Shown piece by piece: positions 1-8,481 of a stretch of DNA of 38,861 bases. Each line of letters opens with the position of its first letter. Position 1 is the first letter of the stretch. The DNA lies in contig SZWC01009491.1 of NCBI GenBank assembly GCA_023375785.1, positions 1-38,861 of the forward strand. The letters are read 5' to 3'. The notes under the pieces are model-generated. The model was not told where the DNA came from and searched no databases. It was given only the letters and a program-made list of their open reading frames with translations. This stretch comes from Penium margaritaceum (taxonomy: Eukaryota > Streptophyta > Zygnematophyceae > Desmidiales > Peniaceae). The translations under genes and the position numbers were made by a program.

Positions 1-130
1 CACAACACAACACAACACAACACAACACAACACAACACAACACAACACAACACAACACAACACAACACAACACAACACAACACAACACAACACAACACAA
101 CACAACACAACACAACAACACAACACATCA
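1..130. repeat. (CACAA)n pentanucleotide microsatellite
   Basis: Near-perfect tandem CACAA runs from the first base of the window, so the left edge of the array is not seen. It degrades at about 120-135 and passes into the CGCAA-type array that follows. Confidence 0.97.
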
Positions 131-660
131 CAACGCAATGCAATGCAATGAGACACGGCAGGACGCGACGCGACACAATGCAATGCAACGCACCGCATCG
201 TTACACAACAAACCGCAACACAACGCAACGCAGTGCAGCGCAACGCGACGACTCGATGCAACACAACGCAGTGCAGCGCAACACAACGCAACGCAACGCA
301 ACGCAATGCAACGCAACTCAATGCAGCGCCTTGCAACCCAATGCAATGCAACGCAATGCGACGCCACACAACGCAATGCAACGCAACGTAACGCAACGCA
401 ACTCAGCACAATGCAGCGCAACTCAGCGCAACTCAGCACAACGCAGCGCAACGCAACGCAACGCAACGCAACGCAACGCAACACAATGCAACGCAACGCA
501 ACGCAACGCAACGCAACGCAACGCAATGCAACGCAACGCAACGCAACGCAACGCAACGCAACGCAATGCAACGCAACGCAACGCAACGCAACGCAACGCA
601 ACGCAACGCAACGCAACGCAGCGCAACGCAACACATCGCAATGCAACGCAACGAAGCACA
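131..660. repeat. (CGCAA)n degenerate pentanucleotide array
   Basis: Tandem five-base units of the form NNGCA, mostly ACGCA, with scattered TGCAA, CACAA and CAGCG variants. Positions 440-620 are the most regular. A five-base period contains no stop codon in several frames, so long ORFs open on both strands; their composition (Ala-Leu-Arg-Cys or Asn-Ala-Thr-Gln repeats) is purely a result of the repeat. The array shares its period with the CACAA tract and probably arose from it by C-A-C to C-G-C changes or the reverse. Confidence 0.96.
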
Positions 661-1437
661 ATGCGACCTAATGCAAGGCCGCGCACCGCATCGTCATGCC
701 TGCTGCCTGCTGCCTGCTGCCTCCTGCTGCCTGCTGTCTACTGCTGCCAGAATCGGGTTTAAGGAGGCAGTATCTCCAACAGCTTCCTGTGGCAACCAGG
801 GAAGCTTTGGGCCTGTTCGAGTCTGGACTCTCAGGTTGGCACACCATTGGTGGATCTGCATTGGAACGGCTGAGGCCCATCTGCCAAGCCAGCCCAGACA
901 GGCTGTGGGGACAGTCGATCTGATGAAGGCTTAGCCACCCATCGCTGCGAGGCCCAGTGGCACTCGCATTCACTAGCAGCAACTCTCAACTCCGTTGTAA
1001 GGCTGTGCCATGTCATGCTAGGCGTGTGCCGGTCTCATCTGATGAGCACGTGAACAATGAAGCGAGCCATGGCATGCGCACATGCTGTATCGCCTGGTGT
1101 CCGGCCATACATGAGGCACGAACGGGGGAAAGTGAGGTGCATCGTGTGTGCGGCCCACCAGCCAGCCGTACACGTGGATTTGGCTTGATCAGTCTTCTCC
1201 AAGGTGGTACGGAAGCAGCGAATGGAGTCAGCAAAGGGAAACGTGAGCAGGCGAGCAAGAGTGGGGAGAGAAAGAGCAAAAGAGCGAGAGGGAGGGTCAA
1301 AGCGTCTGGAAAGATCCCACGCTCCTACTTGACTCCTTCGATCAATGCCATCAGCCAGGCAGCCGGATCCATCCCGGCTCGTCCCGCCATCGGGGGAGCT
1401 TGCTGAATGAACGGCTGATATTCACTTCCAGATGGCT
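661..1437. other. Unassigned spacer with short CTGCTGC repeats
   Basis: Positions 697-752 hold a short imperfect tandem repeat of TGCTGCC or TGCCTGC. Beyond it I see no recognisable coding region, RNA gene or transposon. Short ORFs are present but show no domain and no sign of selection that I can recognise. Confidence 0.6.
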
Positions 1438-1616
1438 TAGATACACTTCAACGTGGCCTAGACCTACTTTTCCGGCCTAGATCTCATTTGCTTTGCCTAT
1501 ATCTACTTTGCTTTGGCCTAGATCTACTTTGCTTTGGCCTAGATCTATTTTGCTTTGGCCCAAATCTACCTCGAGTTGGCCCAATATCACTTTAACTTGG
1601 CATGGATCCGCCTCAG
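1438..1616. repeat. Minisatellite, about 21-bp unit
   Basis: Seven to eight imperfect units around the core GGCCTAGATCTACTTTGCTT. The best copies lie at about 1500-1560; flanking copies drift (for example GGCCCAAATCTACCTC). TAGATCTA inside the unit is palindromic. No protein is suggested. Confidence 0.85.
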
Positions 1617-2062
1617 GGAACCCACGGTCGCCTCAGCACGGCTTACATTTACTTTATTCGCCTAGATTCGCTGCGTTCGGCCCTGGACTATCCGCCACCA
1701 TGAAGGAGAGTCTGCTCCACCACTCCTCGGCCCGCTCGGCTGGCTGTGCGCACGCAGCCATCATGGCAATGCGGACGTCGATCGCTGCCGGTCAGACGGA
1801 CAGCGAATGGAGCGAGCGGGTCAGTTTTGCCGCATTCCGCCCTAAAGCCCCTTCGCGGACTCCGGGAGTCCGCCAGATTATCGCGGGCTTCGGACCTGCC
1901 GTCTTGGGTCACCCGTGGCGATTACTCCGGACAACGCCTCGCAGTGCGGAGTAGCGGGTGACCCATTCCTTGACATTGCCAGCCTGCTTGAACACAAGCA
2001 CGAAAGCCCCCGATCCACCCTCCTTCCCCCGGATACTCTCAGGTCTGGGGCTCACACAGCCG
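1617..2062. other. Unassigned GC-rich spacer
   Basis: No domain or RNA gene recognised on either strand. If the minus-strand exon at 2069-2353 is real, its intron and following exons would lie here or further left. A minus-strand open stretch at 1912-1688 is the only candidate I noticed, and nothing in it supports that role. Confidence 0.4.
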
Positions 2063-2068
2063 ACTCAC

Positions 2069-2353
2069 GTCGTGCACGGCGGACAGCCTTTCCGTACGGC
2101 TACCGCTGCTGCTGCTGCAGGCGCTGGCCAGCTCTTCCACGCTGCTCACCACCACCACGCTCCCAGTGCCGCTGCTGCTGCTGCTCACGGTGCCCCGCCG
2201 CCGGCGCCGCCATGGGATCCAGCTCCAGCCCGCTGCCGCTGCGGCTGCTGCTGCCGCGGAGCCCAACAGGACGAGCCCAACGACCAGTCTCAGCTGCGCC
2301 CGGTGTAGGCGAGCGGCGGGAACGACAGCGGTGCTGCTGCCGGGAGGAGCCAT
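2069..2353 (-). CDS. Candidate host gene first exon with hydrophobic N-terminus
   Basis: Reading on the minus strand, the ATG at 2353-2351 sits in the context CGACAATGGC, close to the plant start consensus AACAATGGC. The first 95 codons encode a basic N-terminus, a hydrophobic run (LRLVVGLVLLGS followed by nine alanines, about residues 20-42), a short Trp-containing segment, five arginines, and a Ser/Val-rich stretch containing SVEELASAC. This looks like a signal peptide or signal anchor with a positively charged border. The frame would stop at 2039, but a textbook 5' splice site GAC|GTGAGT occurs at 2068-2063, so the true product probably continues by splicing leftwards. The SVEEL motif recalls the start of secreted parallel beta-helix proteins, but that is a guess. 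No following exon was identified. Low-complexity CTG/GCC tracts could also produce this ORF by chance. Confidence 0.35.
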
Positions 2354-3052
2354 TGTCGCGAGGGAAATGAGCCGACTACCAACCTCGCAAGGCCCGCACG
2401 CGCTCTATAGGGAGTTCCGACACTCGATACTTCTCATTGGGTTTTTTGGGTTACATTGTAACCTATTATAATCGGTTCGTGGCCAAAAGATGCTGCAAGA
2501 AAATCGTGTTTGGTGGATCGGTCATTTTTCTGACGGGTCCACCAATGACGAAGCGAAGATTCTGGCGGGTGTCAGAATCGGACAGCTGTACTGCAAATCC
2601 CAAGGTTACTCCTTTCACGCCGAACCGGACATCACGGAATCCGCCAAGCGACGCCAATCAGGAAGACACAGACATTACACTTGGGTCCAATCGCTACGGG
2701 CAGTAGGGATTGGACCCAACCGTACTAGACTAGCCAAAGAACTGATCCGGGCTCCAAAGGACATCAATATGTGATTTTGGTCATTCCATGGGAAGCAAAT
2801 TCTTTGAAATCCTAAACATGGAAATTATCTTTACTTCCACTGTTATACATGAAAATTTGAACATAAAATCCCACATTTACCACGTGAAAACCATATATGA
2901 TTGGCCAACATTGCTAGGGAACGTCACTATAAACCTCCATAATTGGCCAACCTCCTGGAATTTCTTCCTTACGTGGTCCAAAATAAATAAATTTGATCAT
3001 AATTTCCCGCAAGATAAAAATTTGTGTTCTTTTCCCCCTTGGTCGTGACCGA
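2354..3052. other. Unassigned spacer, AT-rich to the right
   Basis: GC content drops after about 2430. No domain or structured RNA recognised. ATTGGCCAAC occurs twice, near 2900 and 2941. The 5' boundary of the Penelope-like element must lie near the right end of this stretch but has no clear signature. Confidence 0.4.
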
Positions 3053-4303
3053 TGGCATCGGGAGGGTCTCTTAGACGCCAAAAGAAGGACGGAACAGGGA
3101 CAGCCGACGACAACAGGCAGGAACCCCTGCAAGTGTGCCAAAAAACGGCGTCCTTGGGCCCGGCCCCGGACCCGCCACAAGATCCTAGAGCAATCTCAGC
3201 ACGAGATTGCTCTGGAGCTGTTCGGCCGGATGACACCATCCCAGGTGGACAACCGCATCACGAACAGGGGAATCCATAACTTCTCCTCCCGCCCTCTGAC
3301 CCAAAACGAGCTGTCCCTCCTCGGTCTCGGTCTTAACTTCGTTTTTAGACCTAAACTCTGCCTTTTCTCTGACATCCTCCCCTGCTTGGAAGACCTCTTC
3401 AGAAGGATCAGACTTGTCTGGCTGTTTCGAGAGAATGACAGCCACGACATCCCCAAGTTCCACGTCCCAAACCCATCCTGGATGCCACCGTCGGCTCCAA
3501 GAGCACTCGAGGACGAAATGGACAGATTTGTGGTAGAAATTACAAACATGTGCAATGCTACCCCACCCCCAAAGAGACGTTCCCTACCCAAGCACTTACG
3601 GACTACTCTTCAAACTCTCGCAGACGACAGCTCCATCGTCATCAAAGCAGCAGATAAGAACCTGGGCATAACAGTTCTGGACCGTAGCAACTACATCAAC
3701 AATTGTCTCAACCATCTCACAGACGAGACCACTCACCGCATAACAGATTGCAACATTGAACACGTTGTGGATAACCTGCTGGCCATCAAGGAGATGTTCA
3801 AGACCTTTGGAGTTGTCCCCTCCTCCCTCTGGGATTTCTTTCTTAAAAAACCAGAGGACCGATGGAAACCGGCTGCCTTCTACACCATCCTCAAAGTCCA
3901 CAAGTCCCCACCGGTTGGTAGGCCCATTGCAGCATCCACGCAATGGATCACCACCAATGCCTCAAAGTGGTTGGACTCGGAACTCCAACCCACCGTCAGA
4001 CAGCAGCCGACATTCCTCAAGGACAGCCTCAGCCTCCTCTTGGAACTGGACGAACTGCAGTTGCCCCAAGATGTAATTTTGGCAACTTACGACGTGTAAT
4101 CACTGTACCCTAGCATCCCCATCATCTGAGCTCTCAGCTACATTGAAGAAATTCTGCTGAGAGCTCGACATCCGCGCACCCCAGTCGTCCTTCAGCTCCT
4201 TTCATGGGTAATGCGGAATTCTGTTGTGGAATTCATGGATGTTACCTACAAACAGGTGAAGGGGACTGCCATGGGGACCCCAGTCGCCCCTGTGTTTGCT
4301 GCG
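3053..4303 (+). pseudogene. Penelope-like element reverse transcriptase, N-terminal part
   Basis: An open frame (2993-4099) continues past two in-frame stops to about 4303. The order of motifs is that of PLE RTs: an N-terminal block with NFSSRPLTQNELSLLGLGLNF-like sequence at about 3277-3340 (typically NLS..PLT..E..LL..GL.F), then ADKNLG...LDR..Y (3646-3692), then TILKVHKSPP..RPIAAS (3883-3938), then motif A ATYDV-stop-SLYPSIP (4082-4118), then motif B QVKGTAMGTPVAP (4252-4290). The TAA at 4097 lies inside motif A and a TGA follows at about 4126, so this copy is dead. The frame ends abruptly just after motif B at about 4303; motif C (Y/F-x-D-D) is absent. Expected function of an intact copy: target-primed reverse transcription of the element's RNA. 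The annotated ATG at 2993 is unlikely to be the original start, because homology begins near 3160. Confidence 0.85.
3064..3087 (+). repeat. PLE-associated direct repeat, left copy
   Basis: AGGGTCTCTTAGAC plus CCAAAA, differing at only two positions from the copy at 8152-8175. PLEs often carry terminal direct repeats (pseudo-LTRs), with copies upstream of the ORF and downstream of the coding region. The two copies bracket the RT fragments and the ribozyme here, so they may mark element ends or a tandem junction. Confidence 0.5.
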
Positions 4304-5976
4304 TAGGGTGCACACAGCTGCTGCTGCACCAGCAAATGGAGAGCACCAGCGCACCGGGAGATCGTCTGCTGCAGCAGGTGCTGCGACAAGGGCGGCGGCG
4401 AGGACGACGGAAGATGTGACTGACTCGCGCACTGCTGCTGGGTCCAACGCACAGAAGGAGGCAGCGGCGGCGGCAGCACGGCCGAGGTCAGCCTCCACCC
4501 CTCGCATCCGCTTTGGCCGTGGCAGCTCGCCCATTGCTACTACAGCTGTTGCTCGTGGTGTTGTTGCTTCTGCTACAGATGCGGCCGGTGCTGGCCGCGC
4601 TGCGGGCGGTGTCGGCGGTCGAGGCGTGGTGGAGGGCAAGGCACGGGGAACTGCTCCTGCATCCCCTCGTTTTGTTGCTGCCGCCGCCGCCGCCGCCGCT
4701 GCTGCTGCTGCTACTGGTGCCACTGCTAGTGCTGCTGGAAGGGGCGAGTACAACGGCGAGCATCGCTCCAGTGCGGCGAATGCGGAAGTGATGAAGAAGA
4801 AGGGAGAAGTAGAGGGCAGCGGGCAACAAGGTACACACGATGGTGATCCTGGAAGCAAGGTCAAGGGAGGCAGTAGGTTCTATGATGCTGGAAGCCCAGG
4901 GAGGGTGGAGCGTGTGGGGAGCGGGAGGTTGGACTGCGATGATCCTGTGCTGGAGGAGATCGCTGCCGATGAAGACGAGCTGATGGGGAGCAGCCCTTTC
5001 AGGGGAGCGGCCAGTCCAGCACGTGGGGGAGGAGGTAGTAGAGGAGGAGGAGGAGGGAGAAGAAGAAGCCCGGCGCACTCTCCTGGCCGGTTCAACGAGG
5101 GAGCTAGAGAGAAGCTGGAGTCAGGTGCGGAGGAGGGAGGAGGGGAGAGCAACAGCAGCGTGGATGAGGAGTTTGAGGAGCTTGAGACAAAGGAGGGGTG
5201 GATGCTCAGGCCTGTGAGTAAAGGAGGTGCAGGTGACGCTGGTAGGGAGATTAGGACGATGATACCGTCTGCTGCTGCCGCCTCAGCAAGTCGTGCAGCA
5301 GCTTCTCCTGCGCCTGCCGCTGTTGCTGTTGCTGCTGCTGCTGCTGGTGTTGGTGGTGGTGGTGGTGGTTCCAAGACTGTACAAGCTGAAGCAAGGAATA
5401 GGTCAAAAGCAGAACCGAGTAATGGAATAGGAGGAGGAGGAGGAGGAGTAGGAGGAGGAGGAGGAGTAGGAAGAGGAGGAGGAGGAGGAGGAGGAGGAGG
5501 AGTAGCGCCAGCACCATCAGGGGGAGCAGCAGCACCGCCAGTAGCACCAGGAGGAGGAGGATCAGCACTAGCACCTACGCCAGCACTAGCCCCAACGTCA
5601 TCTGCAGCACCAGCAAAAGTCCCAACGATGACAGCCGCAACAGCATCAGTGCCAACACCAAGACCTGAACAGACAACAAATGTGAGGGTAGGAGTAGCAA
5701 CAGCACAAGCAGCCACAGCAGCAGGTCATGACAGGGACGGCACAGGAGTAGTTGGGGGTGTGGATGGCGCAGCAGGAGGAGCACGTGCTGTGGCAGACAG
5801 CGGCAAAGAGCCAGAGGCTGAGCAGGCGAAGGTGGAGATGAAACATTGGGGCCTCAGGGGGAAGCAGCAGCAGCAGCAGCAGCAGCACCACCACCACCAC
5901 CACCACCACCACTACCACGACAATGGCGGTGTCAACGACGAAGACGGGCACGGGTGGCTCGTGGGCCTCCTCGCAG
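4304..5976 (+). CDS. Homopolymer-rich coding block, putative exon 1
   Basis: This frame is open from 4296 to a TGA at 5982 and codes about 560 residues, but a donor G|GTCAGT at 5977 would end the exon earlier. The translation is disordered: Ala runs (about residues 128-140 and 325-350), long Gly runs interleaved with Val and Pro, a Gln run followed by about nine His near the end (5864-5911), and patches of acidic/Ser-rich sequence such as DDPVLEEIAADEDELMGSS and EEFEELETKEGW. The non-repetitive patches look like real protein rather than repeat translation. No domain recognised. It begins within a few bases of where the PLE RT is interrupted, and CTGCGTAG|G at 4304 could serve as a 3' splice site. 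Alternative: a non-coding trinucleotide-rich insert. The product name is unknown. Confidence 0.45.
5864..5911 (+). repeat. (CAG)n(CAC)n tract
   Basis: Seven to eight CAG followed by about nine CAC triplets, translated as a Gln run then a His run in the surrounding frame. Trinucleotide purity suggests an expandable tract. Confidence 0.9.
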
Positions 5977-6455
5977 GTCAGTGACAGTTTGGCTTTTGCG
6001 AACACCGATGTTGCAGCAATCTGAGCAATTTCTATCCCCTCTGCACTACGGAGCCATGTCCTCGCCAGTCTCCTTCCCCCCCCCACCCCACCCCTGCACA
6101 CTTTCTCGGACGCCTCGTCATCCCAAGCTCGTAGATTGTCCACACCCCCTATGGAGATGCTGGTCTTGCCTTTTCCCATCCCTCTTCATCGTTTTGTCCC
6201 GCACAGATTTTTTTTAAAGAAAAAATTCCTTATAGCACATGGTGGGGAGGATGCCAATGTCCTCCGCGCCACGGCATACAAGATCTGCTACATGCCACAT
6301 CCACAGAACCAGCAGTTTCTGTGTGGAGATGATGGTCTTGTTTTTTCCCGTCCCTCTTCATCATTTTGTCCCGTGCAATTGTGTGTTGAGATGATGGCCT
6401 TGTTTTCTTGCCTTCACGGTCTCCCTCTCCCGCCTGCACGTTTTGACTGTGGCAG
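5977..6455 (+). other. Putative phase-1 GT-AG intron
   Basis: Donor CAG|GTCAGT at 5977. Acceptor at 6455, preceded by CTCCCTCTCCCGCC and TTTTGACTGTGGCAG. Splicing leaves one base (G) from the left exon and two (AG) from the right one, giving a Glu codon and joining frame 4296 to frame 6456 without a shift (...LA-E-AAKAVSGG...). Within it are repeated copies of a segment around GATGGTCTTGTTTTTTCCCGTCCC at about 6150-6205, 6322-6377 and a shorter one at 6386-6412. Phase agreement by chance has odds of about one in three, so this is supportive, not decisive. Confidence 0.45.
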
Positions 6456-6788
6456 AGGCTGCGAAAGCGGTTTCAGGAGGGCCAGGCAGGCACAGAGGCG
6501 GCAGCAGCAGCAGCCGGCCGAAAGCCGATGTCACGTCTGCTGCTGCAGCTGTCACTGCTATTGCCGATCCTGAGGCTCAGACTCAGTCTCAGCCTCAGCC
6601 TGATTTGCATTATAGCGGTGCGGCCCATGTGGCTGTGGACGACGACGGCGGCGATTGGCGGAGTAGGGGAAGCGACTTGCTCCGGCCTGGGCAAGGTGGG
6701 GCAGGTTTTGATCCACACAGAGGCGCTAGAGAGCCGGATCCGCTGTCGGAGCGTACTGCGACGGCAGCGGTGGGACCGCTGGCACCGT

Positions 6789-6844
6789 CAGCAGCAGCAG
6801 CAGCAGCAGCAGCTGCTGCTGCTGCTCCTGCTGCTGCTGCTGCG
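6789..6844. repeat. (CAG)8(CTG)n inverted triplet repeat
   Basis: Eight CAG triplets are followed directly by four CTG, one CTC and further CTG. The two halves are reverse complements, so the DNA or RNA can fold into a long hairpin. In the coding frame it reads as polyalanine. Confidence 0.9.
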
Positions 6845-7064
6845 TCTAGGAACGTGGCAGACAACAGCAGAGCCGGATCGCCTCTGTGGTGGGAGTAGTC
6901 GGCGGTTCGCGCGAAGTCGGAGGAAGGGAAGTGGGAGCAGGAGGAGGATGCAGCAAGCGACGGCAGCAGCACGGCAGGGACGCTGCCGAGAGAGAAGCGA
7001 AGGGGAGGGAGCGGAGCGGATGGCGGCCGCGGGCCCGCCATGGATGCCGATGGCGGTTTTGCCA

Positions 7065-7126
7065 GTGGTGGTGGTGGTGGTGGTGGTGGTGGTGGTGGTG
7101 GTGGTGGTGGTGGTGGTGGTGGTGGA
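7065..7126. repeat. (GGT)n trinucleotide repeat
   Basis: About twenty pure GGT triplets, giving polyglycine in the exon frame. The repeated GG pairs could support two-layer G-quadruplexes on this strand. Confidence 0.95.
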
Positions 7127-7430
7127 TGGAGCGGAGGTGGGGGAGGGAATGGCGACGGCAGAAGTAGAGGCCACAGAAGCGGGGGCGACAGTGCCGCGTG
7201 GGGGAGCGCTCCGGGGGGCTGGCCTGGCAGCAGCAACGCCGTCGGCAAGAGCCAGAGCAACCCTTCAGGCGAGAGCGCATCTGGTGGGGGTGAAGCCGGC
7301 GGCATCGGGAACCGCGCAGTGTCAGAGTCCGACGTGGGCGGCTCCGTGGAGGACCAGTACTCAGCTATGAAGAAGAGGGTGAATTCCCTGTGGAGGCGCG
7401 TATCTTTTGAGAACTTCATCAGCCGCATAG

Positions 7431-7916
7431 TTAAAAAAGATCCGGGACCTCTTCTTCTCTCGGCTATGAGCACGCGGCTACCCACACAACTTTCTGCTCC
7501 CCCTCTTCCTCCAGGTCAAACACACGCAACAGCCAGAAAAAATCAAAGCCGCCAAGCTGCGACTCACCTCTAGACCGAAGTCTCTCGGGCACAGACCCCT
7601 CGTGCTGAAAGCCTCAATCATCCCACGAACAGAGGGCCTACACTTGAGGTTTTTTCTAAAACGCTTTGCAAAGCGTTTAGAAAAATATAATCCTACTGTG
7701 TTCCCACCCCGAGCTATTTCCGCCTGTCGCCTACCTCGCAAGCTGCGATCTTTTCTAGTTTGGTCCAGGCTCAAGACCCGGCCGAGCATCAAGAAAAATC
7801 CGCAGCCTCGGAACCTCCTACGTGAAGCAATTGTATTGTCTTGTCGCAACGCAGGGGCTGATCTGGCGACCTTGGCACCGTCCGAGGAACCTGGAAGTCA
7901 TCCCTAGGTTCTGCCC
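7431..7916 (+). pseudogene. Penelope-like element RT thumb and C-terminal part
   Basis: In one frame from about 7431: LKKIRDLFFSRL-stop-ARGYPHNFL (7431-7494), matching the PLE pattern ending in L..RGYP just after the RT palm, then a basic stretch, then LVWSRLKTRPSIKKNPQPRN with LLREAIV (about 7755-7835), matching the PLE pattern P....R.P.NLR.LLV. The frame ends at a TAG at 7905-7907. The catalytic Y-x-D-D region that should precede RGYP is missing. No GIY-YIG endonuclease (no C..C with GIY/VYLI) is visible downstream, so this copy lacks EN or lost it. With 3053-4303 it forms one broken element whose middle was replaced by the block at 4304-7430. Confidence 0.7.
7651..7685. repeat. Near-perfect 35-bp palindrome
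   Basis: TTTTTCTAAAACGCTTTG is followed directly by its reverse complement minus one T (CAAAGCGTTTAGAAAAA). It lies inside the PLE C-terminal frame, where it reads FLKRFAKRLEK. Confidence 0.85.
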
Positions 7917-7965
7917 ATTCTCACCTACCTGTGATGTGTGGCTATATGAGTAGTGTCATGTTGTT

Positions 7966-8027
7966 CAGTTTGAGTAGAGCACTGACGAAGGCCCACCCTG
8001 GCCGAAACCGGTATGCTCAAGTGACTG
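7966..8027 (+). ncRNA. Hammerhead ribozyme of the Penelope-like element
   Basis: All core elements occur in order: GAGCA (7977-7981, stem I 5' strand), CTGACGA (7982-7988), one extra A, GGCC (7990-7993), loop CACCCT, GGCC (8000-8003), GAAA (8004-8007), CCGG, TA (cleavage expected after A8013), TGCTC (8014-8018, perfect complement of GAGCA). CAGT (7966-7969) and ACTG (8024-8027) can extend stem I. Stem III is ACC/GGT with no loop; since ACCGGT is self-complementary, a monomer cannot close it, but two RNAs could pair there to form a dimeric ribozyme. PLEs of many eukaryotes are known to carry hammerheads with very short stem III in their terminal repeats, and an extra A before stem II is known from a chrysanthemum viroid hammerhead. 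Its position, about 110 bases after the RT C-terminus, is as expected. Activity is untested. Confidence 0.82.
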
Positions 8028-8151
8028 TTCATTTCGACCTTCTCGCTGCATCATAAATCCCCCCCCCACCCCCCCTCTCTCTCGCTCCGAATTTTTGTTC
8101 TCTCAATCTGTCCATTGTCTTTTGCTACTCTGAGATGCCTACTCCCGCAAT

Positions 8152-8175
8152 TAGGGTCTCTTAGACACCAAAACA
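8152..8175 (+). repeat. PLE-associated direct repeat, right copy
   Basis: AGGGTCTCTTAGACACCAAA, matching 3064-3087 except for two substitutions. It lies about 125 bases downstream of the hammerhead, consistent with a PLE terminal repeat or the start of a tandem neighbour. Confidence 0.5.
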
Positions 8176-8481
8176 AGCCCGGGGATTGAAACTGCCCCCC
8201 GCAAAAAGATTTACAATTTGTATAGGCCAGTGTGCTTCCACCAGCGGTGGAATCTTTGTGTGATGAAGATTTGTATGTTTACTCTACCTTCTTCTGCAAT
8301 GCACAGGAAGGGGGTGTGCTTAACCTCGGTGAGGAATTGATTCTGGAGATTTTTTGTACTTCGCATTTGGGTGAATTTGCCGAGATTCCCGCACAATGAA
8401 AGGTCATACTCCCCCCCCCCGCCCCAAACCAAATCGATGAACATTTCCTTTCCCCAACCAGTGTAATGCTAAGCCTCATTG
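8176..8481. other. Unassigned spacer
   Basis: Contains C-rich runs near 8411 and no recognisable gene. It is the left flank of the minus-strand G1 LTR. Confidence 0.4.

Larger units (their letters stand above)
6456..7430 (+). pseudogene. Homopolymer-rich coding block, putative exon 2 with one TAG
   Basis: One frame stays open for about 325 codons apart from a single TAG at 6896-6898 (in ...SPLWWE-stop-SAVRAK...). It starts EAAKAVSGGPGRHRGGSSSS, then has an Ala run (6789-6842), a basic/acidic linker, a 20-residue Gly run from (GGT)n at 7065-7126, a Ser/Gly-rich part, and a non-repetitive end containing EDQYSAMKKRVNSLWRRVSF (about 7354-7413) that looks like a short amphipathic or coiled-coil helix. 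The TAG could be a decayed CAG or TGG codon. The block ends where the PLE thumb sequence resumes (about 7430). No family recognised; it may be a host gene fragment captured by, or misassembled into, the PLE. Confidence 0.4.

Noticed and set aside
128..762. Long ORFs on both strands over the pentanucleotide array
   Set aside because: They follow from the five-base repeat having no stops in several frames; composition is a pure repeat of four or five residues.
918..960. CTGATGA at about 919, with GGCT/AGCC nearby, as a hammerhead core
   Set aside because: No GAAA after the stem and no matching stem I.
1037..1070. CTGATGAG as a hammerhead core
   Set aside because: Lacks GAAA and closing stems.
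4880..5716. Proline/serine-rich minus-strand ORF opposite the Ala/Gly block
   Set aside because: It is the complement of triplet tracts; polyproline is simply the reverse of polyglycine codons, and the plus strand has better non-repeat patches and a phase-matched intron.
6610..7485. Large minus-strand ORF opposite putative exon 2
   Set aside because: Same reasoning; long Pro and Ala runs mirror GGT and CAG repeats.
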